Program-made: the position numbers and the translations under genes
The notes under the pieces: model-generated
What the model was told of the DNA's origin: nothing
What the model saw: the letters and a program-made list of their open reading frames with translations, nothing else
Databases searched by the model: none
NCBI RefSeq assembly: GCF_900105905.1
Contig: NZ_FNSV01000007.1
Span: 49,081-113,080, forward strand
Origin: Rhodococcus koreensis
Lineage (GTDB): Bacteria; Actinomycetota; Actinomycetes; Mycobacteriales; Mycobacteriaceae
DNA: 64,000 nucleotides
Direction: 5' to 3'
Shown here: in pieces, positions 1 through 7,993 of the stretch
Layout of the letters: each line of letters opens with the position of its first letter
How positions within the stretch are numbered: the stretch's first letter is position 1

Positions 1-2
1 TC

Positions 3-359
3 ACCGGCGCTGCGGTCGGCGAAATCCGCACCCTCGTCGCCGGCACCGAACTGCGCTCCCACCGGGTGGCCGACTTCCCCGGCCTCGCGAAGGCACTACG
101 CGAGAAGGACATCACCGTGCTCGACGTCCGCCAACGCAACGAGCACGCCGAGAGCCACATCGACGGAGCGATCAACATTCCCCTCCACGAACTCCTCGGC
201 CGTATGGGCGAGATACCTACCGGTGAGGTCTGGGTGCACTGCGCCTCCGGCTACCGCGCCTCCGTCGCCGCGTCGATGATCGACCGGCCCGAACGCACCA
301 CCCTGCTGATCAACGACGACTACGACAACGCGAAGGACACCGACATCATCAGGCCTTAG
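3..359 (+). CDS. Rhodanese-domain protein, C-terminal part (5' end outside window)
   Basis: The reading frame is open from the window edge to a TAG stop at 357-359, so only the last ~118 residues are present. They form a rhodanese (sulfurtransferase) domain: the beta strand ITVLDVRQRNEHAESHIDGA with its DVR and E-H pattern, then the active-site loop HCASGYRAS containing the catalytic cysteine. In actinobacteria this domain commonly follows a metallo-beta-lactamase domain (persulfide dioxygenase/rhodanese type), and the preceding residues GEIRTLVAG fit such a linker; that upstream part is inference. The likely role is sulfane-sulfur handling in the cytoplasm. Confidence 0.75.
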   Translation, partial: TGAAVGEIRTLVAGTELRSHRVADFPGLAKALREKDITVLDVRQRNEHAESHIDGAINIPLHELLGRMGEIPTGEVWVHCASGYRASVAASMIDRPERTTLLINDDYDNAKDTDIIRP

Positions 360-543
360 GCATCCGAATATCAAGGGGCGCTGAGTGTTTTCGGAAGACC
401 GGAGGCCACTTCCATCTTCACCCGTGGAATCGGGGCTCGGAACGCTGGAAGCAACTCCTGGCGACCACGCCCTGATGCGCGCCGACCATACATACACCGG
501 TGACAACCGTCCCGTGTGCACGTGGGGGCCTGCCTCGGTACAT

Positions 544-732
544 ATGGACCTTCGCCGCACTGACCGCCTCGCCCACGCCAGAGCGCGCTACGACCGCCGC
601 CGCGACGCCGGAGACGGGCACGCCGCAGCCCTACGCAACCTGTTCAGCAAATTCCTCGGACAACTACACCACTGCCTGGCCACCTGCCAACGCTACGACC
701 CCAACCACGCATTCCCACCATCGAGTCCATAG
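544..732 (+). pseudogene. IS110-family transposase, C-terminal remnant
   Basis: This frame encodes RARYDRRRDAGDGHAAALRN followed by LFSKFLGQLHHCLATCQRYD and a stop. That matches the usual carboxyl end of actinobacterial IS110/IS1110-type transposases (Y-x-x-R-R-x-x-G-D-x-H-x-x-A-L-R-x-L..LHxCL). No catalytic DEDD part precedes it, so it is a scar of an older insertion next to the rhodanese gene. Recognition is by eye from family knowledge. Confidence 0.6.
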
Positions 733-1282
733 CGACCGCAGCATAGCGACCCGCGAACCACAAACTGCGGCAGAAGATTTGCGGAATTGCAGCCATCGGG
801 CGTCTGACCCGACTCGACGCGAAAGAGACTGTGGAACAACCCGACACAGTGGTCGGACAATCACCCACGACCGCACCCTATTCACTACCGCACAACGAAA
901 CTCAGCACCGGACCATTAGTCGATCGGTGAATCCGAGATTAGTTCGCCAGGGCCGCTGCGCTCCGCCGTGGTGAGGGAAAATGCGGCGGTCGGTCACCGT
1001 CCGTTCGTGCTTCGCCGGTGATCGTCACGGTCGCAGTCTGGTGGGGTCGGTGCTGGTTGGGGGATACTTGAGGGGTGTTTCGGTCGACCTCGGATTCTCT
1101 AGGGTGCCGGTGAGCCTGTGGATTAGTTTGGTGGCGGAGGGCACAGTTCGTCGTCCGCGGGAACCGTGGTCTGTTGCCTTCGAGCACGAGTGTCAGAGTC
1201 CTGTTTCTATCCCCGCCCTCCCCGGAACACGCACCCATACAACCAGATACGTATCGGGCCCAGCCCGGGATCGGTGGCGGTG
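733..1282. other. 550 bp without a convincing gene
   Basis: Open frames here are short, overlap on both strands and show no motif or good ribosome binding site. The stretch lies between the old IS110 tail and the next IS110 transposase, so it probably contains the upstream end of that IS and degraded insertion debris. No terminal repeat could be fixed by eye. Confidence 0.5.
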
Positions 1283-2447
1283 ATGGACGTGGTGCACCCG
1301 CGATGCGCGGGAATCGACATCTCCAAGAAGGACGCGAAGGTGTGCGTGCGGATCCAGGGCCGCGGCAACAGACGCACCTCCTCCACGGTGACGACGTGGG
1401 GCGCGATGACCAACCAGATCCTCGCCCTGCGCGAGCACCTACTCGAGCGGAAGGTCACCTGCGTGGTGATGGAAGCCACCAGCAACTACTGGCGCCCGTT
1501 CTACTACCTGCTCGAGGAACTCCTCGAGGTGATGCTGGTCAACGCCCATGACGTCAGGACCGTGCCCGGCCGCAAGAGCGATGTCTCCGATGCCGCCTGG
1601 CTGGCCGATCTCGGGGCGCACGGGTTGGTCAGGGCCTCGTTCGTGCCACCGGAACCGATTCGTGTGCTGCGCGATCTCACCCGCGCCCGCACCATGATCA
1701 CCCACGAGCGGACCCGGGAGATCCAACGACTCGAAAAGCTGCTCGAGGACACGGGGATCAAACTGTCTTCCGTCGCCACCGATGTCACCGGGGTCTCCGG
1801 GCGGTTGATGCTCGAGGCGCTCATCGACGGCCGTAACGATCCGGTCCAACTTTCCCAGTTGGCCAAGGGACGACTGCGGTCGAAGATTCCGGTGTTGACC
1901 GAGGCCCTGACCGGGCATTTCAGCGCCCACCACGCGTTCATGACCCGGCTGTTCCCAGGCCGGATCGACGCCCACACCGCCGACATCGACAAGCTGTCGG
2001 CCCGCATCGACGAGGCCATGGCACCTTTTCGGCCGGCCCGGGACCTGCTGATCAGCATCCCGGGCTTCTCGACGACCGTCGCCGAGATATTCATCGCCGA
2101 GACCGGCGGTGACATGCGGGTGTTCCCCACCGCCGGGCATCTGGCGTCGTGGGCGGGCGCCGCACCGGGGTCCAACGAGTCGGCCGGTCGGGTGAAATCC
2201 ACGAAGACCCGGCCCGGAAACCGGTATCTCAAGGGCGCCCTCGCCCGCCGCCGCCCTCGCCGTCTCCCGCTCCAAGGGAACCTATTTCTCGGCGAAGTTC
2301 CGGCGCATCGCCGCGCATCGGGGGCCGATGAAGGCAGTCGTGGCGGTGGAGCACGCGATGCTCGTCGCCGCCTGGAACATGCTCACCCACGGTGACTTCT
2401 ACCGTGATTACGCCGAGGTTTTCGTTAAGCCGAGGGGTCCGGGTTGA
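1283..2447 (+). pseudogene. IS110-family transposase, frameshifted and truncated at the RIT boundary
   Basis: The protein starts MDVVHPRCAGIDISKKDAKV and carries the IS110 DEDD nuclease signatures: D in GIDISKKD, E in VVMEATSNYW and the D pair in RKSDVSDAAWLAD. The C-terminal transposase_20 segment is HLASWAGAAPGSNESAGRVK. After LKGAL (about 2243-2247) one extra C in the run gcccgccgcc shifts the frame. In the corrected frame the protein continues AVSRSKGTYFSAKFRRIAAH to GDFYRD, and then the reading runs straight into the terminal inverted repeat of the RIT element and stops at 2445-2447. The natural IS110 end (GDFYRDPGAD...) is therefore missing. It is inactive unless the indel is a sequencing error. 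Confidence 0.75.
2406..2435 (+). repeat. RIT left terminal inverted repeat
   Basis: It begins gattacgccgagg and ends tcgttaagccgagg. It is inverted relative to 5766-5795 with two mismatches. The inner 12 bp (2422-2433) reappear inverted at 2480-2491, 46 bp further in. Confidence 0.75.
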
Positions 2448-2498
2448 GTCTGGTCAGTTGCCTGTTTATGTTGGATTCTTCGGCTTAACGATTCAGGT

Positions 2499-3496
2499 TC
2501 ATCGCAGGCTGTAGAGGGCCTGCAGTGTGTCTTCGGTGAGGTGGTGTTCGGCGGGGTCGCCGGGTGTTGGGGTGGCGGCGTCGATGGCGGCGCGCATCAT
2601 GTCGATGGTGGCGAATGCGTAGAAGGCCGCGGTTGTCGAGACGTTTTCTGGTAGAGGTCCATGGCCTTGGTTTTGCGCAGCATGTGGCAGTGGATCCTGG
2701 CCGGCATTGTGGGGCAGGTTGTTCGGGCGGTCTCTGCGGCTTGTTTGAGGACTGCCGCGATGGTGTCGGCCGATAGGGCGACGGGATGGCCGTCGCGGAA
2801 GCTGTAGAACAGCGGACGGGTCGCGGGCTGGCTCGCGGTGTTCGGGTGGAATTCTTTCTGATAGACGCGTAGGTGCTCGATCGTCTTGTCGGTCAGGGGC
2901 ACGATTCGGGTCTTGTCACGTTTCCCGGTGAGCGTGAGGTGCCCTGGCTTGGTCAGCGACAGGTCGGCCAGTGTGAGAGTGGTGATTTCGCTGACCCGGG
3001 CGGCGGTGTCGTAGAGCAGGATCAGGAGCATCCGGTTGCGGCGTGATTTTGCGGTGCGCCCGGTGAATGCGGCCAGGATGGCACGCGTCTGGTTTTCGGT
3101 GAGATATTCGATCGGTATTTTCGGGGCTGCAGGCGCCTTGAGGGTTCGTGCCGCCTGGTTCAGTGCCATGAGGCTGACGTCCTCGGCGGCGGCATAGGCG
3201 AGAAACGCCTTGACGGCGCTGATCCGCAGGGTGACGGTCCGCGCTGAATATTGTTTGTCGTCGGCGAGCCAGATCATCCAAGCTTTCAGATGTGTTCGGT
3301 CGAAGTGATCGAAGCTGACACGTGCGCGGTCGATGTGTTCGTGGTCAGTGAGGAAGGTAAGGAAGCATTCCAAGCTGATCCGATAGGCCTCGACTGTTTT
3401 CGGTGAGAGTCTGCGGACTGTGGGCATGTATGTGTGCAGGAAGCCACGCGCGAATGTGTAGAAGTCCGGCGCACCGGTTGTGGTGTTGTGTTTCAT
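2499..3496 (-). pseudogene. RIT recombinase C (tyrosine recombinase), internally deleted and frameshifted
   Basis: It starts MKHNTTTGAPDFYTFARGFL with an ATGA overlap on the end of the preceding recombinase gene. The SAM-like N-terminal domain is followed by the catalytic domain with the first catalytic arginine in YDTAARVSEITTLTLADL and the H-x-x-R-K box HCHMLRKTKAMDLYQ. Immediately after that (about 2640-2650) the block that in relatives reads GVPLxxIxxLLGH is missing and the frame shifts. In another frame the protein resumes VSTTAAFYAFATIDMM, with the nucleophilic tyrosine, and ends at a TGA at 2499-2501. Losing the LLGH helix removes a catalytic histidine, so this copy should be inactive. 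Confidence 0.75.
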
Positions 3497-4449
3497 TCGA
3501 ATCCGACCTCCGGGAGCAGCGAGCCGGCGCCATCGGTGAGGTGCCCGTAGGCGTCCATGAAGTCGGGCGAGGTGTGAATGTAGTAGTAGGTCGACTCGAC
3601 CGTTGCGTGACCCATGTAGGTCGACAGATAAGGCAACATCGCGCCGACGTCGATGCCGTCGGCCATCCATCGTTCGATGTTGGCGTAGGCGAAATAGTGC
3701 CGGAAATCGTAGGGCCGGGGACGCTGTCCGCTCGCCGGTCGCGGCAGGCCGGCGCCGTCCCAGATCCGGTTGAACATCACCCCGACCGTAGCGGCGGTGA
3801 CCGGATGACCGGTCGAGGAGGTGAAGAACGTTTCCCGCCCGGCACCAATAGTCGATCTCGAGGCGTCGTCGCACGCGGCCAGCACGTCGGCGACATCGCT
3901 GGTGATCGGCAGTCTGCGGCTGCGTCTGCCTTTGGACCAGATCACGTCGATGTGCCGGCCCGGCAGGTCCACCTGCTCGACCAGCAAGCGGCGGACCTCG
4001 CAGGTGCGCAGCCCCGACGAGTGCATCAGAGTGAAGAATGCGCTCGCCTGCCACCGCCACGGCGATGCCGTGTTCAGCCGTACCGCGGCGGTGAAGAACG
4101 CGTCGATCTCCTCGGCAGTGAGCAGGTAGGGACGGGCGGGCACGACCGCGGCCTTCCATCTGTCGGAGAGTACGTAGGCGTCTGTGTTCCCATTGGCGCG
4201 CAGAAAGCGGCCGAGGTCGCGGATGTATGACATCCACGACCGGTACCGACCTGAGGTGGCCAATTGCGCTGTCACCCAAGCCTCGACGGTCTCCTGGTCG
4301 AATGAGGTCCGCGCGTGCTCGGCGCAATAAGAGTCGAACTTCTTCAGATACCAGATCCGCGAGGAACCGTCGAAGCCCATAGCTCTTTTGAACTCGATGT
4401 ACTCGGCCAACTGCATAGCGAACACGCTGGTGAATCCGTGGCCGTTCAT
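3493..4449 (-). CDS. RIT recombinase B (tyrosine recombinase)
   Basis: A 318-residue tyrosine recombinase. The start was taken at MNGHGFTSVFAMQLAEYIEF because its ATG overlaps the upstream stop as ATGA; a longer in-frame start 33 bp upstream lacks that coupling. Catalytic residues visible are the arginine in SSGLRTCEVRRLL, the R-H pair in YDFRHYFAYANIERW, the histidine in TYMGHATVESTYYYIH and a tyrosine in the same segment. The gene sits between the other two members of the trio and is translationally coupled to both. It presumably acts with them on the element ends. Confidence 0.8.
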   Translation of the reverse strand: MNGHGFTSVFAMQLAEYIEFKRAMGFDGSSRIWYLKKFDSYCAEHARTSFDQETVEAWVTAQLATSGRYRSWMSYIRDLGRFLRANGNTDAYVLSDRWKAAVVPARPYLLTAEEIDAFFTAAVRLNTASPWRWQASAFFTLMHSSGLRTCEVRRLLVEQVDLPGRHIDVIWSKGRRSRRLPITSDVADVLAACDDASRSTIGAGRETFFTSSTGHPVTAATVGVMFNRIWDGAGLPRPASGQRPRPYDFRHYFAYANIERWMADGIDVGAMLPYLSTYMGHATVESTYYYIHTSPDFMDAYGHLTDGAGSLLPEVGFE

Positions 4450-5654
4450 GGCCGTGCGCTTTGCGGCACCGGCAGCACGCACCGGAGCAGCCGTTCGTCA
4501 TCGATATTCATGTACTGCTTGGTCGATTCCTCGCTGGCGTGACCGAGCACCGCGGCGATGGTAGGCAACGGGGTCGCGGCCCGCAGCATCCGAGACGCGG
4601 CGTTATGCCGCAGAAGACGGGTTCCACCCTTGACATCGGTCACCTCGGCAGCGGTGAACACCGCCGCAGTCACCCGGTGGATCGAGGCGTGATCACGAAG
4701 CCGAACATGCGGCGCCACCCGGCGCACGAACAGGTGATCGTCTTGTGTTTCGGGCCGCTCGTGCACAACATAGTCGGCGAGCATCGAGGTGAGAACGTCG
4801 ATCAGCGGGACGGTGAGCGGATTGCCCGTCTTTTGCTGCACGAGCCGGATCGTCTGCCCCTGCCAGTCGATATCGCCCAGTCGCAACGCAATGATGTCGC
4901 AAGCCCGAAGCCCGGTCGACAGTGCCAGCAAGGTGATTGCGGCATCGCGAACGCCCACGCCGCCGGACGTGCACGCGGCGATGATCCGCCGATGATCGTC
5001 GTCATCGAGGACCGGCACTATCGGATGGGGTCGTTTCACTCCCGCCAGATTGACCGCGTCGATCAGATCTTCCCGGCCCAGGAAGGTCAGGAACGGGCGA
5101 AGGTTCGACACCGCACAGAACAGCGACGTTTTCGCCCACCTCGGTGACAACGAACCCAGGAACTCCAAAACGGTGCCACCGTCGGCATCATCGAGATCGA
5201 CGGTCCCTCTCGATTCGAGAAAGCACAGGTAGCTGCGGGACATCCGGCCATAGGCCTCACGCGTTGCCGCAGCCAAACCGCGTTCAGCCATGTCCGATTC
5301 CCACGAATCAGTAAGCACCACAAACTTACCCGATGTCGGCCGCGGACCACCACCGCCGCGACTACGCATCGACAGGTCGACCCGTCCGGTGGTCACGTAG
5401 GAGTCGAACAGGGCCACCAGTCGTTGGTAGTCGAACCTGCGTTGCGCGCTGAACCGTCCCGTGCGCGGGCTGGTCGTCATCGACGCGAAGCCGGCACCCA
5501 ACGCTGGCGTGTAGACATTTGCGCCGCGTCGCCTCGCATATTCGGTGAGCGCCTTGATGGACTTTCCGTACTGCCCTATCGTCGATTCCATGTAGCCGAC
5601 CGAACGCAACTCGGCAACAACAACCGCACCGATCCTGGTGATCGTCGTATCCAT
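4446..5654 (-). CDS. RIT recombinase A (tyrosine recombinase)
   Basis: First gene of the trio, 402 residues from MDTTITRIGAVVVAELRSVG. This start was preferred because ggaaggag lies just upstream; an ATG 36 bp further upstream has no such site. The C-terminal catalytic domain shows STGLRACDIIALRLGDIDW (arginine I), GGTRLLRHNAASRML (H-x-x-R region), VLGHASEEST (histidine) and KQYMNIDDERLL (nucleophilic tyrosine). It appears intact. The promoter must lie in the ~110 bp between its start and the right terminal repeat, a stretch that also contains the paired recombinase arms, which would allow autoregulation. Confidence 0.8.
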   Translation of the reverse strand: MDTTITRIGAVVVAELRSVGYMESTIGQYGKSIKALTEYARRRGANVYTPALGAGFASMTTSPRTGRFSAQRRFDYQRLVALFDSYVTTGRVDLSMRSRGGGGPRPTSGKFVVLTDSWESDMAERGLAAATREAYGRMSRSYLCFLESRGTVDLDDADGGTVLEFLGSLSPRWAKTSLFCAVSNLRPFLTFLGREDLIDAVNLAGVKRPHPIVPVLDDDDHRRIIAACTSGGVGVRDAAITLLALSTGLRACDIIALRLGDIDWQGQTIRLVQQKTGNPLTVPLIDVLTSMLADYVVHERPETQDDHLFVRRVAPHVRLRDHASIHRVTAAVFTAAEVTDVKGGTRLLRHNAASRMLRAATPLPTIAAVLGHASEESTKQYMNIDDERLLRCVLPVPQSARP

Positions 5655-5747
5655 CGCCGTCTCCTTCCCATAGGGGCATGGACACGACAAACGTAAGCCA
5701 GGTGAGCATTCGTTAAACCGAAGGAATATTCATAACATCTAAGCAGC

Positions 5748-6395
5748 TCAGACAGACTCACAATTCCTCGGCTTAACGAGAACCTCGGCATAATCGGAGT
5801 GGAAAATTGCCCCATCGAGCCCTGCGGCGCCGCGACAGGCCGCCGCCGCCCGCAACGCATCGGTGACCAACTCGGTACGCATGTGATCGGCGATCGACCA
5901 CCCCGCCAACCGGCGCGAGCCCAGGTCCAGCACCGTCGCCAGATACAGAAATTCACCGTCACCCACCGGGAGGTAGGTGATGTCGCCGACGTATTTGGTG
6001 TTCGGGGCGCTCGCGGTGAAATCCCGCCGAATCAGGTCCGGCACCGCCGCCGCATCCGGGGCGGGGATAGTGGTGCGGACCGGTTTGCGCAGATGCACCC
6101 CGACGATCCCGTGCTCACGCATCACCCGCTCGACCCGCTTGTGATTGACCTCGATCCCGGCATCGCGCAGTTCAGCGGTCACCCGCGGGGCCCCGTAGGT
6201 GCCGTCGGAATCGGCATGGATGGTGCGGATCCGCTCGGCCAGCTCCTGATCGGAGTGGGCGCGGGCGGCCCGGGCCGGTCCGGAGGCCCGCCACCGGTAG
6301 AAACCCGAGCGGGAGACCTCGAGGATCTGGCACAGCCACTTCACCGGAAAGGTGTCGCAGTGGTCGTCAACGAATTGGAAGTGGCTGCTCACCAA
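5748..6395 (-). pseudogene. IS3-family transposase OrfB, truncated at the RIT boundary
   Basis: The N-terminal part is a typical IS3/IS150-type OrfB: HTH_21 segment WLCQILEVSRSGFYRWRASG, then RIRTIHADSDGTYGAPRVTA, then the start of the integrase core with the first catalytic aspartate in TKYVGDITYLPVGDGEFLYL. After GAIFHSD, where relatives continue HGxQYTS, the reading enters the RIT terminal repeat (YAEVLVKPRN) and stops. The second aspartate region and the DDE glutamate are lost. It overlaps orfA by 7 bp in another frame, as expected for programmed frameshifting in this family. Residues encoded by 5748-5795 belong to the RIT end, not to IS3. Confidence 0.8.
5766..5795 (-). repeat. RIT right terminal inverted repeat
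   Basis: Read on the minus strand it begins gattatgccgagg and ends tcgttaagccgagg. Its inner arm (5768-5779) has an inverted partner at 5710-5721 with one mismatch. The IS3 orfB reading frame runs into this repeat and ends a few codons beyond it. Confidence 0.75.
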
Positions 6396-6736
6396 GACGT
6401 CTCGCCCGCGAAATACTTTGCTGCCCTCCGCAGGATCTCCCGCTCGGTTTCGAGCTTCCGGATTTGGGCCTTGAGCTGCCTGTTCTCTTCCTCCAACACG
6501 GACTCGGACGATACCGCGCCCGGCGATACCGCCCGCTCCGCCCCGCCGGACCGGAGCTCGGCCGTGGAGGTACCGGTGCGTTTGCGTTCGGCCCGCACCC
6601 AGTTGCGCAGGGTCTCGCGGCTGACTCCCAGGTCGTTGCCGATGCCCTCGAACGTGTGGCTTGGATCGGACAGGTACAACGCGACGGCATCGGCCTTGAA
6701 CTCCGCCGAGTACGCCTTCATGACCATCAGTGACAT
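6389..6736 (-). CDS. IS3-family transposase OrfA
   Basis: A 115-residue helix-turn-helix protein with a leucine-zipper-like C-terminus. Typical features are KAYSAEFKADAVALYLSDPS, the HTH FEGIGNDLGVSRETLRNWVR, and the coiled coil EEENRQLKAQIRKLETEREI ending RRAAKYFAGETSW. A gaggaagag site precedes the ATG. It would bind the IS ends and be fused to OrfB by frameshifting, but OrfB is truncated here, so no complete transposase can be made from this copy. Confidence 0.85.
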   Translation of the reverse strand: MSLMVMKAYSAEFKADAVALYLSDPSHTFEGIGNDLGVSRETLRNWVRAERKRTGTSTAELRSGGAERAVSPGAVSSESVLEEENRQLKAQIRKLETEREILRRAAKYFAGETSW

Positions 6737-7345
6737 CTCTTCCTCTGGACCTTCACGATCCAGTGTTCACGATGTCCACACTCGAGGGGGAACCCCCGAC
6801 TTCGAGTGATCTTCCACAATCGCACGAGACAAGGCCACGCGATGACCTTCGCCCATGATATCGCCTGCACCAGTTCCTGACCGACCCCTCACCATCTTGC
6901 AGGAGCCGTCGCGGCGGCCACGATGACTCTCACACCATCGGCGTCGACCGAGATCGGGTGGCGGCGAGGCCTCACCCCCCTCAGGGCCTGCCCTGACGCT
7001 CGAGCACAACAGGGCGGCTACTGAGCTGCACCTTTTCCATATCCGTCGGCGCCGAAGCTGAAAGAACGCTGAGAGCCTGTCTCGTGCTGGGAGTTCATCA
7101 GTGACACTCGATCACATGAATAGCCTCATGGTGGAACCGGACTGCGTTGCAGTGGTGCGTGTGGTCCGCTGGTGGGGGCGGCACGGGAGTGTGACGAGAC
7201 GGCACGCCCGCCGGACGAGGTGGCGTTCCTCGTCAGGTCAACGATGCCGAGCGAAGAGACCTCGCTCATGGCGCACGCTTTGATGCCACACCGTACCGTC
7301 TACTGCGAGGCGTTGTCGTCTCGGAACCGCGCGGAGGAGTCCTAG
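6737..7345. other. About 600 bp without a convincing gene
   Basis: This stretch carries the outer end of the IS3 element and the upstream region of the methyltransferase-NRPS pair. Open frames are short and overlap on both strands, and none has a motif. A good ribosome binding site (ggaggag) appears only at the end, in front of the gene starting at 7346. Confidence 0.5.
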
Positions 7346-7993
7346 ATGCTGTTGCGGCTGCCCGGTGTCTACCCGCCCCAGGCCGACACGGAGCTTCTCG
7401 CACGAGCACTGGCATCGGAAGATCTCGGACCGACATCGCAGGTGCTGGACCTGTGCACCGGAACAGGTCGCCTGAGTCTTCAGGCCGCCGCTCTCGGTGC
7501 GGGCCACGTGACCGCAGTCGATCTGTCACGCCGTGCAGTCTTTAGCACCTGGATCAATGCCACAATGCACCGGGACCCAATCCGGGTGCTCTACGGAGAC
7601 CTCACTGCCCCCGTCAAAGGAGAGCAGTTCGACCTGGTGATCTCCAATCCGCCCTATGTCCCCGCCCAAGACGACACACTTCCGAACCGGGGACCGCAAC
7701 GCGCGTGGGACGCCGGACGGAACGGGCGGGCCCTGCTCGATCGCATCTGTGCCGAGGCCCCCGCGGTCCTCGCCTCAGGCGGAGTCCTGCTGCTCACCCA
7801 GTCCTCGCTCAGTGGGATCGAGCAGACCCGGAGCCGACTCGAGGACCAGGGGCTGAGCATCGACATCGCCGCACGCTTCGAGATCCACTTCGGACCGGTC
7901 CTGTCATCACGCCGGACCATGCTCGAAACGCGCGGCCTCATCACGACCGGTCAAACCACCGAGGAACTCGTCGTCATCCGGGCGGTCAAATGA
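7346..7993 (+). CDS. Class I SAM-dependent methyltransferase (HemK/PrmC-like)
   Basis: A 215-residue Rossmann methyltransferase. The SAM-binding motif I is VLDLCTGTGRLSLQAA (about 34-48), the acidic motif II end is VTAVDLSRRA, and the catalytic NPPY box lies at 101-104 in DLVISNPPYVPAQ. NPPY marks N-methyltransferases acting on planar amides or amines, such as PrmC on release-factor glutamine; this protein lacks PrmC's N-terminal helical domain, so the substrate is open. ggaggag precedes the ATG. Its stop overlaps the NRPS start as ATGA, so the two are co-translated; methylation of the peptide product or a precursor is a plausible role (inference). Confidence 0.8.
   Translation: MLLRLPGVYPPQADTELLARALASEDLGPTSQVLDLCTGTGRLSLQAAALGAGHVTAVDLSRRAVFSTWINATMHRDPIRVLYGDLTAPVKGEQFDLVISNPPYVPAQDDTLPNRGPQRAWDAGRNGRALLDRICAEAPAVLASGGVLLLTQSSLSGIEQTRSRLEDQGLSIDIAARFEIHFGPVLSSRRTMLETRGLITTGQTTEELVVIRAVK

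Larger units (their letters stand above)
2406..5795 (-). mobile_element. RIT (recombinase-in-trio) element
   Basis: Three tyrosine recombinase genes run on the minus strand (5654 to 2499), each joined to the next by a 4-bp ATGA overlap. They are enclosed by 30-bp terminal inverted repeats at 2406-2435 and 5766-5795 that match at 28 of 30 positions. This is the defining architecture of RIT elements. Inside each terminal repeat lies a 12-bp arm tcgttaagccga with an inverted partner further in (2480-2491 on the left; 5710-5721 on the right with one mismatch), which looks like the recombinase-binding arms of a crossover site. The element abuts a truncated IS110 on the left and a truncated IS3 on the right. 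Confidence 0.8.

Noticed and set aside
500..919. Plus-strand frame of 139 residues, Thr/Arg/Pro-rich
   Set aside because: Composition is that of an out-of-frame shadow; it overlaps the IS110 remnant in another frame.
3497..4501. Upstream extension of the RIT recombinase C frame giving a 634-residue protein
   Set aside because: The extension is the antisense-frame shadow of recombinase B; the ATGA-coupled start at 3496 gives the proper family N-terminus.
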